Of a stretch of 64,000 nucleotides of DNA, positions 62,816-64,000 are shown piece by piece. The position numbers and the translations under genes were made by a program. Below the pieces are notes generated by a model. That model made no database searches. It was not told where the DNA came from and saw only the letters and a list, made by a program, of their open reading frames with translations. The stretch lies in the NCBI RefSeq assembly GCF_000425445.1, contig NZ_AUDL01000008.1:186001-250000 (forward strand). The letters are read 5' to 3'. Source of the DNA: Flavobacterium denitrificans DSM 15936. GTDB taxonomy: Bacteria > Bacteroidota > Bacteroidia > Flavobacteriales > Flavobacteriaceae. Every line of letters starts with the position of its first letter. The first letter of the stretch is position 1.

Positions 62816-64000
62816 ATGATTAATATTAAATATATTATAATCCCTTTTTTAATTGCTTTTCAGATGAAAGCTCAAAAAGTAGTGCGTTACGATTTGCATG
62901 TTCGCGATACCATTGTCAATTTTTCTGGTAAAGAAAAACGTGCGATTTCCGTTAATGGACAAATTCCGATGCCAACTCTGACTTTTACCGAAGGCGATAT
63001 TGCGGAAATTTATGTGCATAATGAACTCAAAAAAGAAACGACTTCGATGCACTGGCACGGATTATTTCTGCCAAATAAAGAAGACGGAGTTCCCTATTTA
63101 ACGCAAATGCCGATTGAACCTGGAACAACCCACAAATATACTTTTCCAATTATTCAGAATGGAACGTATTGGTATCACAGTCATTCGGGTTTGCAAGAAC
63201 AAATTGGTTTGTACGGACTTTTTATCATCAACAAGAAAAAAGACGATGCAACAATTAGAAAGGGAATTGACGATTTGCCAACTATTCCAGTTATTTTAAG
63301 TGAATGGTCAGATCTGAAACCTGAGAATATACAGCGAATGCTTCACAATGCCAACGATTGGTTTGCGATCAAAAAAGGAACGACGCAAAGTTATGCCGAA
63401 GCCATAAAACAAGGACATTTTTCGACCAAAGTGGTCAACGAATGGAAAAGAATGAATGCCATGGATGTCAGCGATGTTTATTATGAAAAGTTTTTAATTA
63501 ATGGTAAAAATGAGCAACAGTTTTCAGATCTCAAACCCGGCTCAAAAGTCCGATTGCGAATTGCCAACGGAGGTGCTTCCAGTTATTTCTGGCTGACTTA
63601 TGGCGGAGGAAAAATCACCGTGGTAGCAAGTGATGGAAATGATGTCGAACCCGTAGAAGTTGATCGTTTGATTATTGCGGTTTCGGAAACTTATGACGTT
63701 GTGGTTACCATTCCGGAAGACCATAAATCTTTTGCTTTTTTGGCTACAGCCGAAGACCGAACTGGATCTGCATCTTTGTTTTTAGGAAATGGAGAAAAAC
63801 AGCCTGTTCATCATCTTTCGAAATTAAAATATTTTGAAGGAATGAAAATGATGAACGATATGATGAAAATGAACGGAGAAATGAACGACATGGGCATGAA
63901 TATGTCTTTGAATAAAATGGACATGAATGCCGTAATGTATCCTGAAATTTCAGGTGAAGATGAAAATGCAAAACCTGCAATGGATCATTCCGATCACAAT
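62816..64000 (+). CDS. copper-resistance multicopper oxidase (3' end cut by window edge)
   Basis: 395 codons are visible from the ATG at 62816, open to the window edge. Signal peptide to about residue 20 (LIAFQMKAQ). Cupredoxin domains 1-2 with SMHWHGLFLP (His79, His81) and TYWYHSHSGLQEQIG (His121, His123), the first type 2/3 copper ligands, then ISVNGQIPMPTLTFTEGD at the start. A Met-rich segment at about 343-377 (MKMMNDMMKMNGEMNDMGMN) follows domain 2, as in CopA/CueO-type copper-tolerance oxidases. The type 1 site and remaining ligands are beyond the window. Probably oxidises periplasmic Cu(I). Confidence 0.92.
   Translation, partial: MINIKYIIIPFLIAFQMKAQKVVRYDLHVRDTIVNFSGKEKRAISVNGQIPMPTLTFTEGDIAEIYVHNELKKETTSMHWHGLFLPNKEDGVPYLTQMPIEPGTTHKYTFPIIQNGTYWYHSHSGLQEQIGLYGLFIINKKKDDATIRKGIDDLPTIPVILSEWSDLKPENIQRMLHNANDWFAIKKGTTQSYAEAIKQGHFSTKVVNEWKRMNAMDVSDVYYEKFLINGKNEQQFSDLKPGSKVRLRIANGGASSYFWLTYGGGKITVVASDGNDVEPVEVDRLIIAVSETYDVVVTIPEDHKSFAFLATAEDRTGSASLFLGNGEKQPVHHLSKLKYFEGMKMMNDMMKMNGEMNDMGMNMSLNKMDMNAVMYPEISGEDENAKPAMDHSDHN

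Overview
The window is a low-GC stretch from a Bacteroidota genome, most likely Flavobacterium or a close relative. Reasons: several SusC/SusD pairs, a hybrid two-component system (HTCS), lipoproteins with acidic residues just after the lipobox cysteine (CSDD, CEED, CEDF), TAnnTTTG-type promoter elements, and intergenic hairpin repeats of the kind seen in flavobacterial genomes. I see no rRNA, tRNA, CRISPR array, transposase or phage gene. The window edge truncates a gene at each end.

Region 1 (1-18.8 kb) is an alpha-mannoside / high-mannose N-glycan utilisation cluster without a SusC/SusD pair. It runs mostly on the minus strand: a LacI-type regulator, a compact GH2 beta-mannosidase, two GH92 alpha-mannosidases, a GH125 exo-alpha-1,6-mannosidase, two ROK sugar kinases, a sodium/solute symporter, a GH130 mannoside phosphorylase and a CBM9-like protein (cut by the left edge). 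The exo-enzymes carry export signals; the phosphorylase and kinases do not. This suggests periplasmic trimming, sodium-driven import of a small mannoside, then cytoplasmic phosphorolysis and phosphorylation. A LytS/LytTR two-component pair, a ferredoxin and a DUF488 protein sit inside the cluster. A near-identical 20-bp site lies at both ends of the LacI gene.

Region 2 (19-27.5 kb) is mixed: a small unknown protein, a DUF1254/DUF1214 lipoprotein, a Gly/Asn/Lys-rich secreted protein, an ECF sigma / small protein / FecR / TonB-receptor / DUF4249 lipoprotein cell-surface signalling and uptake operon, and a nucleosidase.

Region 3 (27.6-44.8 kb) is a complete polysaccharide utilisation locus (PUL): SusC, SusD, GH10 lipoprotein, GH3, a PKD-containing surface-binding lipoprotein, an agarase-like clan-A hydrolase and a GH2 enzyme, with its HTCS upstream. 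A shared ACACCCCT element precedes both SusC and the HTCS gene.

Region 4 (45-48.5 kb) holds a long-form GH130, an unknown protein, an AraC regulator and a small ferredoxin-like-fold candidate that is a paralogue of the small protein in the sigma operon.

Region 5 (48.5-55.7 kb) is a second SusC/SusD operon with a FN3 plus beta-helix (DUF4957/DUF5123-type) lipoprotein. It has no local enzymes and no local regulator, but has a perfect TGTAATCGATTACA palindrome and a near copy upstream of SusC.

Region 6 (55.7-64 kb) has an MFS exporter divergent from an AraC regulator, then a copper-handling block: a Cys-rich exported protein with a TTG start, a DUF3347 protein, an HMA-AraC fusion regulator, a copper P-type ATPase and a multicopper oxidase (cut by the right edge). 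Dense inverted repeats fill the gaps around the ATPase.
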